The notes under the pieces are model-generated. The model ran no database searches. It had not been told where the DNA came from and worked only from the letters and a program-made list of their open reading frames with translations. Shown piece by piece: positions 31,256 to 43,177 of a stretch of DNA of 64,000 nt. Made by a program: the position numbers and the translations under genes. This DNA comes from Vanrija pseudolonga. Taxonomy: Eukaryota; Basidiomycota; Tremellomycetes; Trichosporonales; Trichosporonaceae. The DNA lies in assembly GCF_020906515.1 (NCBI RefSeq), contig NC_085849.1:2976001-3040000 (forward strand), written 5' to 3'. Position 1 is the stretch's first letter; each line of letters begins with the position of its first letter.

Positions 31256-34200
31256 ATGTCTCCCATTACGCGACGTGCCGCCTCCAACCAGTCGGTCATC
31301 TTCGACTCGCACACTACGCCGATCGCTTCGTCGTCCAAGAGCGCGCAGCGCTCCACCAGTGCGCCGAGCTCAAAATCGTCGCCTCTCGATCCCCTCCGCG
31401 CAGCCAAGACTGTCGGTGAGTCGTGGTGTCAAGTAAACGAAGATGGTTCACAACTGACGCTCTCCAGCCGGTCCCCTGCGCTCGCTGAGCGCGGATCGCA
31501 GAAACAGAGTCGCTTTCTCGCCAAACAACCACACAAAGCTCTTCAACACCAACGAGCCTGTTGTCCCTGAAGCCCCTACATCAATACGGTCCTACCGCAC
31601 CTCTTCCCCCGAAGCCATCTCCTCCTCCCCTTCCTCCCACCGTGCGTCCGACGACTCGACAGACGGTGTCCGACCTATTCTCAAGCGCCACGACCACACG
31701 ATTCGCGTGGCAAAATCAGTCAAGGAGGGAACGTGGAACAACAGAGAGCCTGCGCGCCTGCGCGTGATCGGCGCCATGCCCCGCATGGACAGCCCCTCCA
31801 TGTTCCTCTCGACCTTAGACGCCGCAGAGGACGGCATTGCCGGCGTCCCCATCTCCGACGACGCACCTCCATCTGACGATAGTGACTCGTCTGGCGATGG
31901 ACAGGCTGGTGGCCAACCTTCCAATCGGCCAAGAGGGGCCGACAACTTTAGCGACGAGTCCGAGGAAGAAGAGCAGGAGGAGGGACTCCATCCTTCCTAC
32001 CTCGTTGAGAATCTGCTGTCTGGCGATGCTGACCTCCTCACTCTTGAGGAGTCGTACACGTCGCTCACGCTGCGCCTGCGCGAAAGCTTATTCGACGTCG
32101 GCCCGCCCACGCTCGCAGTGCACACCGAGTTTGAGCAGGTTTGCAAGGAGATTCGCGATGAAGCCCCGGCCATCGTCTGCGCCGTTCAGCGCGACCTGAA
32201 TCGCCTCATGGGCAAGGTCCCCAACTCGGAGACAACCGCGTCCACCTCGCCGTTCCGTGGCCTTACCCCCGCCTACAGCTTACCACCATCACCACAAAAG
32301 ACGCCGAAGAGAGGGTACACCGAGTCCGAGGTCCTCTACCGCCGCGAGGCGGCCGGTGTTGGATGCGCGGCGTTGAGGTTCCTCACCGTGGTGTGCAGCT
32401 CGCCTCGCCTCTTCACCCTGTTCACGGAGGCCGATGTTCAAGCTCTCCTCGACCAGGTGCTGGTTATCCCCAGGACGCCTATCCTCCCAACCCCCAGCCC
32501 TAAGCGAACGTTCAGCCAGGCCATCATGATCTTCTCTCAAGTGCGGCTTCCATCAGCATGGATCAGGCCACTGGAGAGCAAGATCACTCGCTCCCTGGAG
32601 AGTGCGCTCACTACGGTCGCCATCGGCGTCTTTGCCCTCAAAGACCCATCACCGATCAGGAAGGAGGCGTTCAACGCCGTCAACAACTTGCTCAAGATGT
32701 ACCCTGACATCTTCTTCCCCGCATACACACAACTCCTCCCCGTGTGTCTGCGGACCCTCTCCAGTCCACTACCCGCGCTGAGGAAGAGCGCGTCCGCTGC
32801 GGCTGCCGCGTTCCAGACAGCCAAGCTTCGGCTTCAGGACGACGCGGACCGCCTCCTCCAAGACGACTCGTCAACACAAACTGCTTGGAACAAGACAAGA
32901 TCGGTCGTCGTCCGCAGCGAAGCATTTGTCGCCAACTTCCTTCGCGGTGTCCTCAAGTCGCCAAGATCAAAATCTGCATACGACAAAGATGGAGAGAAGA
33001 GCACCGAGTGGTCGCCGATCGAGGCTATCTTCCGCCGCACTGTCGGAACGGCCGAGGAAGTGGCCTGGGCTTGCTCCACCTGGGCCATACTGGTCAGCTT
33101 GATTGGCAAGGAGTTCAGTTCGTCTCCTCTGGTCAAGGACATCGGTCATATCATGGACGTGAGTTATAAATTCGAGAAGCGTAACTGACAACATCAGCGG
33201 TCGCTCCAGCCGTCAACAAACGCCGTCCGCCCCACCTTGGCCAGCGCCGCTTGGCAGCACGCTATCCACGCTTACCTTCACGCCGGCTCGACGGCTTCAC
33301 TGTCCGACTCTGGCCGCGTCGTGCGCTCGTACAACGCGTTCAGTGCTTCATCTTACGAGGATGTTGACGAACGTCTCCGAACCATCGCTTTACCTGTCGG
33401 TGTTTCGTTAGCCCAGGCCAGTGACACCAAGCACGTCGCACGAGCTCTCACTACCCGGCCCGATTTCCACAACGAGCAGCGATGGAGTTGGCAGCGGTCT
33501 GAGAAGCCGCGTAAACTGGCTTGGATGATCACGACGGGGCTTGTGGCACCGGCACTGCTGTACGCCTACACGGTTATCGCTCTCACCGACGAGGACCAAC
33601 CCGCTCGCGAGGTCACACGCATGTCCGGCTTGCCTTCCTCGGACGGCATCGTTGTCGACATCTCTCCAGAAGAGCGCCGGCTGCCTCGTTTGGATCGCAC
33701 ATTCGACCTCGTTCTCATGCCCATCCTCAAGCAGTTCTTCAGCATCTGTGGCGTTGACAGGCTCAAGAACCTTGGCTGGGAAATGCTCGAGGCTGTGACT
33801 GCTGCACCTTTGACTGGACCACTGCCCAAGCTGGAGCGCCTGCTCTCGCGTCGTTACCTCAGTGGTGAGATCCTCCACCTTGACAAGGTGGCCCCCGAGG
33901 TCGTCGACAAGTTCGATGCCGACTTCATCCTCCCCTCAGAAATTCCAGGATGGGGAAGATTATGGGCGGCCAAGCGCCTCGGCAAGCTCCTCGCGCTGTT
34001 CGAAGAAGCTTTCGACGGCATCCGTGGTGTGAACGACCTCGCAGCTGTCGAGTGGGTCACCAACGCCGACGGCCTCGTTCTGCTGCCAACGGTGCTTTCA
34101 CGCATCTGGGGCAACCTTCTCCGTGCGCTTGCCATCACCGACATCCCCGAGTCGGCCCCAACGCCGCTCTTCATTGTCGGCCTCCAGGCCATCACGCGGC

Positions 34201-37200
34201 AGATCGTTAGCATCTTCCAGCGGGATCCTACAACGTACATGCCTATTTGCCTTCTCGACGCGAGCGGCAAGTCGACCCTCAATACCGACGCTATCCGCCT
34301 GGGTGTCACTCTCCACCTTTTCAACGTTGCAGTTGAAGTCTTGGGCGAGAAGACATTAGGAGCGACGCTCATCAACCAGCAATTTAACAGAAACCCAGCT
34401 GAAGAGTCGCCTTTCGCTGCCGAAGCGCTGGGTCAGCCTACTGTTGTCGGCAATCTTCTTGGCCCGTTAACCCGCTCCAAGCTCTCCTCAACCATGGACC
34501 CCAAGGTCCGCCAGCTGTTCTGTCAACTTGTCAGCGCTCTCCTCAACACCGGTTCAACGCGCGACATTGGCACCCGCCTCCTGGGTGAAGTCTCCAACTC
34601 GATGCCGTGGATCTTTGAGAACGACGAGCAGATGCAGCTCGACGTGTGGCGCTTACTGGCACTCAAGTGGTCTGAGGTCATTGACCTCCAGCCCGCTGCC
34701 ACAGCCTCTGCCACCAACCACACTGGAGAGGTTCTGGTCAGTTTGCTGTCGTGCCCCTTCAGAAATGCGGAAGCCACTTCGGTGTGGTACAACAACCCAT
34801 CGACCGAGGACCTCGAGGCGTGGCAGTCGCTCCTCAAGGTCTCGGTTCTTCGCTTCCGTGCCAAGCGTGTCGGCTCAAACTTTGGTGTTCTCGAGACTCT
34901 CTCAGCTCACCTCGACGACTTTATTCGCGTTCAGGACGACGACTCGGAGCAGACGAAACAGCGTAAAGCCTCCACTACCACCATCTCGTGCCTCGCCGCG
35001 GCCATGTCGTGGATCTCGTTTGTGCCGACGGAGCACTACCACGCTGCCCACTACAGCATCAACGAGAACTTTGTTCCTGTCGACTTCCTGGCCTTCGTTT
35101 CATCGGCTCTTGTGGCAGCTTTCGACAGCGCCTCGGATACCCACTTTGCTGCCGTGGGGAAGCTCGTACAGAACATCACGGCCCTATTCCAGTCTCTGCC
35201 GCCCGACTCGGTCGCCGATGTCCTCGACCCTCTGCGTCCCGGACTGGCCGTCTGGATGACGGACGCGCCCAAGTCCGTTCATGCAGAGCTTGGGGCCCAG
35301 CTGGACGACCTCTACATCGCTGTCCTTTGCGCTCTTACTATCGCTATCGAGAACAACGACCTGCCGGCAGCTAGCGCGACGATGAACGAGTACATCGACA
35401 TGTACGCTCCGCGCCTGTCCCGCGGAACGAGCAGTGCCGTCCCTACTGCGTTCCAAGACTTCTGGCGTCGGTCTTTCCAGTCCGTCGAGGGGCTGGACTA
35501 CTCGGATGACGTCGCTGGCTTTGTGCGTGATGTCCTCACCGCTCTGCCTGGCTACATCATGGCTGAGGGCCTGTCATTACAAGAGTCCTCTGCCAGTTCG
35601 GACCAGTACCCCTACGCCGAGTCTGTTCCTATCCAAGTGGCGGAACCTGAGGCCGTGGTTATGGAAGAGGCCTCGGAGTCTGAGCCAGTCGTTGAAGACC
35701 AAGGCAACGAGGAGCCCGTTCCCCAGCCATCTGAAGGGGCACGTCTCGGGAACACATCTACCAACTACGACGCAGACATCTCAGCATCGCTTCCGCCACC
35801 CACGCAGACGCGATCTGGTAGACTGCGCCGTAGCCAGTCTCGGAGCCAGGAGGCGCCACTCGTGGCTGACTCGTCGTCTGCATCGTCACCTGCGGACACT
35901 ACCGACGTCTTTGGTCCGACCAAATCGAGACGCGTTAAGAAGGCGAACAAGCTAGCCAGAGCCAAGTCGTTACGTGACGCCAGGCTTCAGGAGCGCCATG
36001 ATGCCCAGGTCGCTCTCGACAAGTCGGCACTCTCACGTTCCAAGAGCTGGGCGGCTGCTACTCGCCGCAAATCACCCCGCCGTGCATCGACATCGCCACC
36101 TGTGGAAGCAGGAGACATGACGGTCATCCCTGAGACCGACGACGAGGCAGCGGACGACGACGAGCAGTTGGGCAAAACTCAACTGCTCCACTCTTCGCGT
36201 TCCGACGAGGATGCTGCGCGGGGACTCTTCTCTTCTGCAAGCAGGTGGTTGCGCAAGGTGCCCAGCATCGGCTCGTTGTTTACGCCTACCCAAGCAGAAC
36301 TGAGCCAGCGTAACTCGCACACCTCTCGCAGCTTCGACCGCCTCGAACAACTCGAGGAGGACAATGCGGAGGCCGATACGCCACTGGCTTCTCGACCGCT
36401 TCGCCATAAGAGCCACAAAAACCGGAAGAGCCAAGAGGTGGATCAGCCTCATGCCGTTCAGGAGCGTGCAGAACCGTTGGCTGAGCCGGCCGCCGTGGAG
36501 GACGAGCCTCGCTCGGCGGGCAGTTCTCGTGACTCGACCCCCGCCTCGTCGCAGGCTTCTACCCGCCGCAAACGTGCGGCCTCCAACGACGAGGGACTCA
36601 AGACAACAAAGCGGCGCCGACGGGGCGCCAAGAAGCCTGCCCGTGACTCTCGGTCCCGCAGCCGCAGTCAGAGCTTCCCTCCCGACGAGGACGACGAGCT
36701 TTTGCTTTCGCCCGAGAGCGCAGAGCGGGCGCGACGGGAGGAGCAGAGACTCATTGCCGAGGACGACGCCCGCATTGAAAGGCTACAGCAGCAGGCCTCA
36801 CCCTTGGCGGGTAGAAGTGGTGCCGAGGAGCCCGAGGAAGTGGACGAGGATGAGTTTGTTGAGAGCGGCGTCTTCGATGGTGAGTGGAATTGTCTCTGCG
36901 CTAGAACTTCGGCTAACCCATCAGACGCGCCGGGTGATAAGTCGCCCATGGCAGCCAGGACACAACCAGCGGTCTCGACCCCCGATGCCGGGCCCTCGTC
37001 GCCGACTGCTGACGCCGTGATTGAGCCACCCGCGTTCGCGCCGACGCCGATCCGCCGCACGGCCGCTCAGCAGCGCGTACTTGCGATGGTGGGGCAGGCG
37101 GCCGACGCGCACGCTGCGATCGCCTCTCTTGACTTTGATGGGGTTATCGAGCTCCTGGGCAACGCCGAGCGCCTGAGAGCGCTCGCGACCGCCGCTCTGC

Positions 37201-37265
37201 AGGCGCAGGCCGAGCAGGCGAGGCAGGAGAGGCGGAGACGGAGGGCCAGTACTGGCCAAGAGTAA
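31256..37265 (+). CDS. RIF1: RIF1 homologue
   Basis: Rif1 recruits protein phosphatase 1 to chromatin to control replication timing and protects telomeres and forks. Exons 31256-31415, 31468-33158, 33198-36879 and 36925-37265 give 1,957 residues. An RVAF motif (67-70) and a PILK motif (123-126) near the N-terminus resemble the RVxF and SILK phosphatase-docking pair of yeast Rif1. The Rif1 N-terminal HEAT-repeat domain begins near LVENLLSGDADLLTLEESYT with SLTLRLRE following, and alpha-helical repeats continue to about residue 1370. The rest is Ser/Arg/acidic and disordered, ending in an Ala/Arg-rich helix. No DNA-binding C-terminal domain is recognised. Intron 4 (45 nt) would also be in frame if retained. 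Confidence 0.82.
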
Positions 37266-37280
37266 GAAGGAGGAGGAGGA

Positions 37281-37295
37281 GGGGGGGGGGGGGGG
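37281..37295 (+). repeat. 15-base G run
   Basis: An uninterrupted G homopolymer preceded by GGAGGAGGAG, starting 16 bases after the RIF1 stop and between the convergent RIF1 and SNF2-type genes. It can form a G-quadruplex on the + strand. Confidence 0.9.
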
Positions 37296-37431
37296 TGAGT
37301 TGGGATTGTTAGTTTCATCATTTCATTTGCATTGGCTCCTATCCATAGTTGTGTTGATTAGATGTATCGCATTGGTCTCTAAGATGGCATGACAGCAATG
37401 CGTAATTTACATGGGTGGACTCTAACTAGGT

Positions 37432-40400
37432 CTAGTCGACCTCGATGACCTCGGAGGGCTGCACTGAGTCCCTCGTCCGCCTCTCTGGTGCAGTCTGTGA
37501 TGGGCCTGCCTCCCCGCCCTCATTGTCCCCATTAGGGGCGGCGCCTCCGTCTTTGCTCCCTTCTCCGTCCTTGCCGCCCTCTCCGTCATCTCCCTCCTTG
37601 GTCCCATTGACAGCCGCCGTGCCATTCGGCAGCGCATCGCCATTGGCCACCTCCTTACCCTTGCCCTTGGCCTTCGCAGCCTGCGCTTTCTTCTTCTTCC
37701 TTTGCTTCATGATGTTGTTGATGGCCTCCTTGTGGCGGTGGAGGATACGTTTGTTGAGCACCTTCTGCGCCGGGGTAAGGGAGATGGGGACGATGATCTC
37801 GACCTGGATGTGTTAGTCCACTCGCGCCAATGACGTACCTTGGGTGGAAGCTTGAGGACGTCGGCCTTGACACGCCGCAGAATGTATGGCTTGATCATCT
37901 CGTGAAGTTCAAGAATCAGAGACTCTGTCAGGTTCTCAAAGCGCTCCTCAAGCTCTTCGAGGTATCTGAAGCTCTCTGGGTCGAGGAAGTTGAGAAGGTT
38001 GAAGATCTCGCGCAGGTTGTTGTTCAACGGTGTGCCCGTCAGGAGGATGCGGTGGACAGAATTGAGCGTCTTGAGGCGGTTGAAAATCAAACTGGAATTC
38101 GATTTCACTGACAGACGTCAGCTGATGCCTCTCCAGAGTCAGGATACTAACAGCGCTGGCCCTCATCCACGATGACCACCTCCCAGCGTGGCATACGACT
38201 AAAGACTGCGAACTCGCTGCTGGTGATCATGTCGTATGTCGTGAGGACGACATGGCTGGCGGGTGTCAACTAGGGAGCAATTTCAAACCTACGCCTTGAG
38301 TCCAGCGGCCTTGTTTTGTGCGCCCTTGTGATACAGCTCGAACTTTGAGACGACCTTTCGCGCTACATGGGGTCAGCGTTGTTATCTTGGTAGGATGAGG
38401 CGACGTACAGGAAGCGACACCATAGTACGGCACAACGCGCAGATGTGGCACCCATTTCTCAAACTCGCGAACCCAGTTGGTAATTGTTCTAAGCTGTCAA
38501 CCCTGTCCATGACCCCAGTGACCTACGAGTTTGGCACAATGACCAGTGCTGGGTAGATTCCAAAGTCCTCAGAACCGAGGTGGCCAAGGAAGGAAGCAAC
38601 TTGGATGCTGCGCGTTAGTAATGACAGTGGCAGCAATCCTACGCACGTCTTGCCCAAGCCCATGTCGTCTGCAAGAATGCAGCTTTCGCGTTTCAAGTGC
38701 TTGTATGTGAGCCACTGAAATCCTTCAATTTGGAAGGGCATGAGGGTCTGGGCTGTTAGCTGCGTTCATCGACCACACTCACTCCTCCAACAACACACTC
38801 CGGCTGCTCGTTGGGAGGGGCACGTGAAGTGCGGGCAAGTCGCTCGCGAGCTTTGATTTGTTTATCATTGAGAACTGGGATCTTGACGCGGCGCGCAGCA
38901 AGGTATCGCTTCAAGGCGTGCTTGAATGCCGGGTACAGCTCTGAGTCGACCGGGGGCGGGGTGTCCCAGCAGGCTGTCGTCAGCCGTGCTCCCTCGTGGC
39001 ACTCACATTGATCATACTGGAGGTCGTCCCATTTGGCCAAGAACCAGGTCACAAGTGTTGCAACCTCATCAACATCGTCCTCTGACAGCTTGCGGCCAGC
39101 CATGCTTTCCCAACGCTCAATCTCCACGGCCTTTTCGATTGGTGGTTCCTTACCATTGACTGGCTCCCAGTCAGACTCCTCGCTTTCCGAGTCCGACTCG
39201 ATAACCCTGCCGTTGGATTTGGCCTTTCCCTTGCCCTTTCGCTTCTTTGGTGGAAGTAGCATCGCATCAATGACACGGTCGACAGTCTGGCGTTAGAGCC
39301 TGGCTCATGGTACGCACTCACGCTCCATGCAATGGGCAGGCTTTCAGCCGCCTCTGGGTCTGGTGGGACCCCGTGGTGCTTCTTGTCCCGCTCACTGGCC
39401 TCGAGGACGTTGGCGATCGTTGGCGCCTCCATCGTATCACCGAATGTTGCCAGGGTCTCATCGGTGATGAGGTTGAGAGCGGGACCCTTCTCCACGAAGT
39501 TCTTGAGCTTTGGAGGCGAAACCTTGTACACCCAAGGATGTGGCGCCCACACGACATGGCGGAATGAACGCCCCTCGAACTTCACCAGATACTCGCGAGG
39601 AAGCGGATCGCGGTACAGGGGAACCTCGTCTTCTTCGAGTTCAGGCTCAGTGGCATTTGCAGGCCACGGGCGCCAAGCGATAATCTGTAGTCGTTAGCTC
39701 CGAGTCAAGTCAGAGGAGGTAAGACGCACGCTTTCGACCTTGTAGTTCCACTCTCGGCACTGATGGCAGTACCAAGCACTGCCCTGGGCGCTGGTTGTTT
39801 GGTAGACATGTGCCAGGGAAGGCAGCGCAAACTTGTCTCCGTCTGGGAATGGGCTCTTCACTGTGGTGTGTCAGTCATGTGTGAGTATAGTAGGTCACGT
39901 ACAATGTTCATAGTGCACGCCCAATTTACACCTGAAACACCTGAAGATGAGGGGAGCAGGCTTTGAATGCCTCAACCCATCAGGCCTGAAGGGATCCTCG
40001 ACCGGACCGGCGTTCACTGGTTTTGGAGGCTCGTCAGGAGTTGAGGGGGGCGGTGGGGCCGAGTTGCCGCCACCGGCATCATCGTCGCTGTCGATGACTA
40101 TCGGCTCGTCGGTACCGCCGCCATTGGCCATGGTGCTTGTTGTTCCATTCGCCAAGGGGTGCGGCTTCTGAGCCTTCTCCTCGGGCAACCTGGAGTGGTG
40201 ACATACAAAGCATTCAGGTGTTGTTTCGCAGCTCTCGCAGAGGAAGGTGGCGGACTCGTGGATTTCAATGTTTCTGCGTCTTGGGGCGTCCGGGTTCTTG
40301 GTCCTAAAGGCGTGAAGGATATCCTTTCGCTGGTTTGGCTTCAAGCATCCCTGCGGCGGTTAGTTTGAACGTGAACGAAGCACTCACCCAGTGCCACGAC

Positions 40401-41761
40401 ACTGTACACCGTTCGCACTACATCCCGTCAGCAAGACTCCAGTTTTAGGGCCGGACCCACCTCCAGCCAACCCATCATGATCCGAGCCCGCTCCTCCTCG
40501 GACATATCCCAGTCGTCGTCGTCGTCCTTGCGTCGTCGAGGCGCCATGCCCTTCTTCTTCTTCTTAAGAGCTTTCTCCAGCAACTCGTCCGCCGGCCCAT
40601 TGTGGCACCTCTCGCAAACCTGAAGCAGTTAGAGGCGCCCTCGTCTGCCACACACCTGTCGGTGTCGGGCCAGGATCTTCCGTGACGTCGGCAAGGGCGA
40701 TGCTTTTGGAGAGTCGTCCGAGCTCGATTCCAACTCGTATATATCGTCCTCGTTGTCCAACTCGTTTTCCCCTTCACTCTCCCACTCCTTCTGTGTGGGG
40801 TGGTATGAGGCCGTCGAGGCGGAAGACAGCTCGCGGTGGGTCTGCGGCACCTTGGCCTTTGGCTTTGGTTTCTTCGCGGGCGCAGCCGCGGTGCGAGTCT
40901 TTTTGGATTCTCGTGCACGCTTCCTAGCCCTAGGGTCGTCGGAAGCCTCAGACTCGGAGTCGTCTCGTATTGGTGACTGGTGGATCAGGCTACGCACTCC
41001 CTCTGCCAACATACCTTGCGGCTACTCCGCATCGTCCTCCACGTCGGAGCAACTGCACCTCGCGTTCGCCGTCGATGGCCTAATACGCCGTCGCTCGACG
41101 CGTCATCCTCCGAATCGCTGTCGTCGACTTCTACCACTCCCTCCTCGCTGTAGAGTTCGTCGCATGGCGTCTCGACCGCGCGGTTGCGCACCAGAGCCTT
41201 GGTAGTTCTGGGGGGTGGGCGTCGCTGGACCTTGCGCCCAGTTGCAGCTTCCTTCTCCGACTGGGCGAGGAGACGGCGCCGGCTCGAGCTTGTCGGCGGC
41301 TGTAGGCCCTCGTCGATGTGGTACGTCATTAACTTGCTGAGTGGCTGGAATGGGATCTCGACCTCGACGACGGTGCGGCGTGCAGGCGTCCATGAGTACT
41401 CTGATATCGAGCGCACTGAGCCGATGTGTGCCTCGGGCTCGGAGTCCAGCGCCAGCGGGTCAGGGCTACTGGGCGCTACGAGGACAGCTGGGGGCCGTCG
41501 CGATGACGAGCGTGTGGACCGTGTTGGGCGTGTTGGCGTCCTGCTCGCACGGTGGCGAGACGACGAAGCGTGCGGCGACTCTTCATCACTGCCGGGGAAG
41601 AGCTGGGCGGCGAGACCGCCTGGCGTGTTGCTTGATCGCCTGGTCGGCGTGACGCTTGCCGAGCTACTCCTTCCTTGCCTTGGGGGCTCCCTGGGCGTCA
41701 AGGACGCGAGGACCTCTTCTTCGTCCGACTCCATGAGCTCGGGGTCTGATGTCGAGACCAT
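37432..41761 (-). CDS. Mi-2/CHD3-like SNF2 remodeller lacking the C-terminal helicase lobe
   Basis: About 16 exons. After a disordered N-terminus come a PHD-type zinc finger (VCERC, ECERC, WHWGC, FLCESC; about 40240-40620) and two chromodomain-like blocks (EYLVKFEGRSFRHVVWAPHPW near 39560; VTWFLAKWDDLQYDQ near 39020). The SNF2 first lobe follows: FQIEGFQWLTYKHLKRESCI, Walker A DDMGLGKT, Walker B VDEGQ and motif III LLTGTPLNNN, then YILRRVKADVLKLPPKVEII. This order is that of CHD3/Mi-2 and fission-yeast Mit1. After LTPAQKVLNKRILHRHKEA the frame runs into a Lys- then Gly/Asp-rich tail and stops. Helicase lobe 2 (motifs V and VI) is absent, and only 166 bp separate the stop from RIF1, so the protein probably cannot work as a normal remodelling motor. 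Assembly error is possible. Confidence 0.82.
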
Positions 41762-42203
41762 GGTGTGTGTTGAGGTATGATGTGAGAGAGTGATATGGTC
41801 CACCTCTCACCTCATTGCTTTTGTGTGGTGGTTATCGCAGCCGATTATTGTTGTTGTCAGAGATCATCCACCAGACACTGTGCCAGCCGGCCAGACGCGG
41901 TCCAGTCATCTCGCCGCGTCGTGAAATGGGACATTTGGCGCCAATAGCACCCACGTGACTTTTGTAATTGATTTTGATTTTTATTAGGTCTGTCTTGTAT
42001 TACAGCAGATGGACGTGATGCTTTGCCGAGCCGATCGTCATTGGGAGAGGGAAAGGAATGTGACGCGTCGCGGCAGCAACCAAACAAACAGCCCACCTGG
42101 CCACCCACCTCCCACCTCCCCCTTCCGCCCTTCTCACTCTTCCTCGCCATCCACCATCCAACCAACTCGTATCCATAACCCCACATCCATCCACCTACTA
42201 ACA
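41762..42203. other. Divergent promoter between the SNF2-type gene and RIM1
   Basis: A 442-bp divergent promoter. It holds two adjacent candidate sites listed separately. The RIM1 side (42080-42200) is C/A-rich. Confidence 0.6.
41934..41959. promoter_or_regulatory. E2F-like palindrome next to an E-box
   Basis: TTGGCGCCAA (41935-41944) is a perfect palindrome containing an E2F-type TTTGGCGC. Eight bases further on is CACGTGAC (41952-41959). Both lie in the shared promoter of a chromatin gene and the mitochondrial DNA maintenance gene RIM1. Their use is inferred from consensus only. Confidence 0.35.
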
Positions 42204-43031
42204 ATGTACCGCCTCGCCCGCCCCACCCTCAACGCCCTCGTAAGTGGCCGCCTGCAACAGGACGCGAATGCCCGTGCAACGCACGCGATCCGACGCGTCG
42301 TTGCCGTGTCGGCATGGTCGCGCGCTCGCGTGTCGCCACCGGCAGCTGACATCCACGCAGAAGGCCCCCGTCGGCCAGCGCAACTTTGCCAAGGCTACCC
42401 TTCTCGGCCGTCTCGGCAGCTCGCCCTCGGTCCACGAGACGCAGGACGGCCGCAAGTTTGTGACGTGGGTGGCTCTGATATCGGTCACCAGCCAGTGAAC
42501 TCACGCGCATCAGCTACAACCTCGCTGTTCCCAAGCCCCCCAAGCGTGACGCCGACGGCAGTGAGTAGAGCGGCGCTTGTTGCGTCTGGATCGAACCGAG
42601 CTGACACTCGCTCCAGAGGTCGTCCTCGGCCCCGACGGATGTGAGTAGAGAACTGCCTCCGGAGCATGATCGTCTCCTCACGCGGAATGCTTCGCTGACT
42701 CTTCCCTCCAGTCCCTGTCCGCGACACCAACTGGTGAGGGTGCCGCTGTTGCTGCTGCTAACCCGCCAGGTTCACCGTGTTCAACTTCATCCCCAACTCG
42801 GTCGAGTACCTCTCGGCTCTCCAGCCCGGCACCCAGCTCCTTGTCGAGGGTGAGTGGCACCCTCTCCTCTTCAGGCTATCACTCACACCCCAGCCAACCT
42901 CGAGTCGCGCTCAAGTACTGACGAGGCCGGCAACCACCAGAAGGACCTCTTCCTCCGGTGGGTAGCTGCCCGGAGTCCCTAGCTAACCCCGCAGCGAGCT
43001 CTCGCACAAGATTGTCTCGAAGAAGAAGTAA
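42204..43031 (+). CDS. RIM1: RIM1, mitochondrial single-stranded DNA-binding protein
   Basis: OB-fold protein that coats single-stranded mitochondrial DNA during replication. Eight exons (42204-42239, 42361-42464, 42514-42560, 42617-42640, 42712-42733, 42770-42849, 42894-42957, 42995-43031) give 137 residues. The spliced protein reads QRNFAKATLLGRLGSSPSVH, then GRKFVTYNLAVPKP, then FPVRDTNWFTVFNF, then YLSALQPGTQLLVEANLE, matching bacterial-type SSB. The N-terminus MYRLARPTLNAL fits a presequence. Exons 4 and 5 are only 24 and 22 nt, so seven introns interrupt 414 coding bases. Every junction restores frame, which supports the model. The acidic C-terminal tail of bacterial SSB is missing, as in mitochondrial forms. 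Confidence 0.9.
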
Positions 43032-43177
43032 ATACATGTTGCAGTCTTTCTTGTACACGGATGCAGAATGATTGAATGCGTGTGGGGGGCTTGGGTATGA
43101 TGATGGGGCTGAGAATGGGGCGCTGAGAATGAGGCTGAAGGTGGCGGGATTGTGCAAGCCAACAGTGCAAGCCGCGC

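Noticed and set aside
42588-42600. B-box-like GGATCGAACC inside RIM1
   Set aside because: It lies in a 56-nt intron, too short for a tRNA gene, and has no A box at the right distance.
43095-43140. ATGATGA followed by CTGA repeats, possible C/D-box snoRNA after RIM1
   Set aside because: C and D boxes are too close for a snoRNA, there is no terminal stem, and the CTGAGAATG repeats explain the match.
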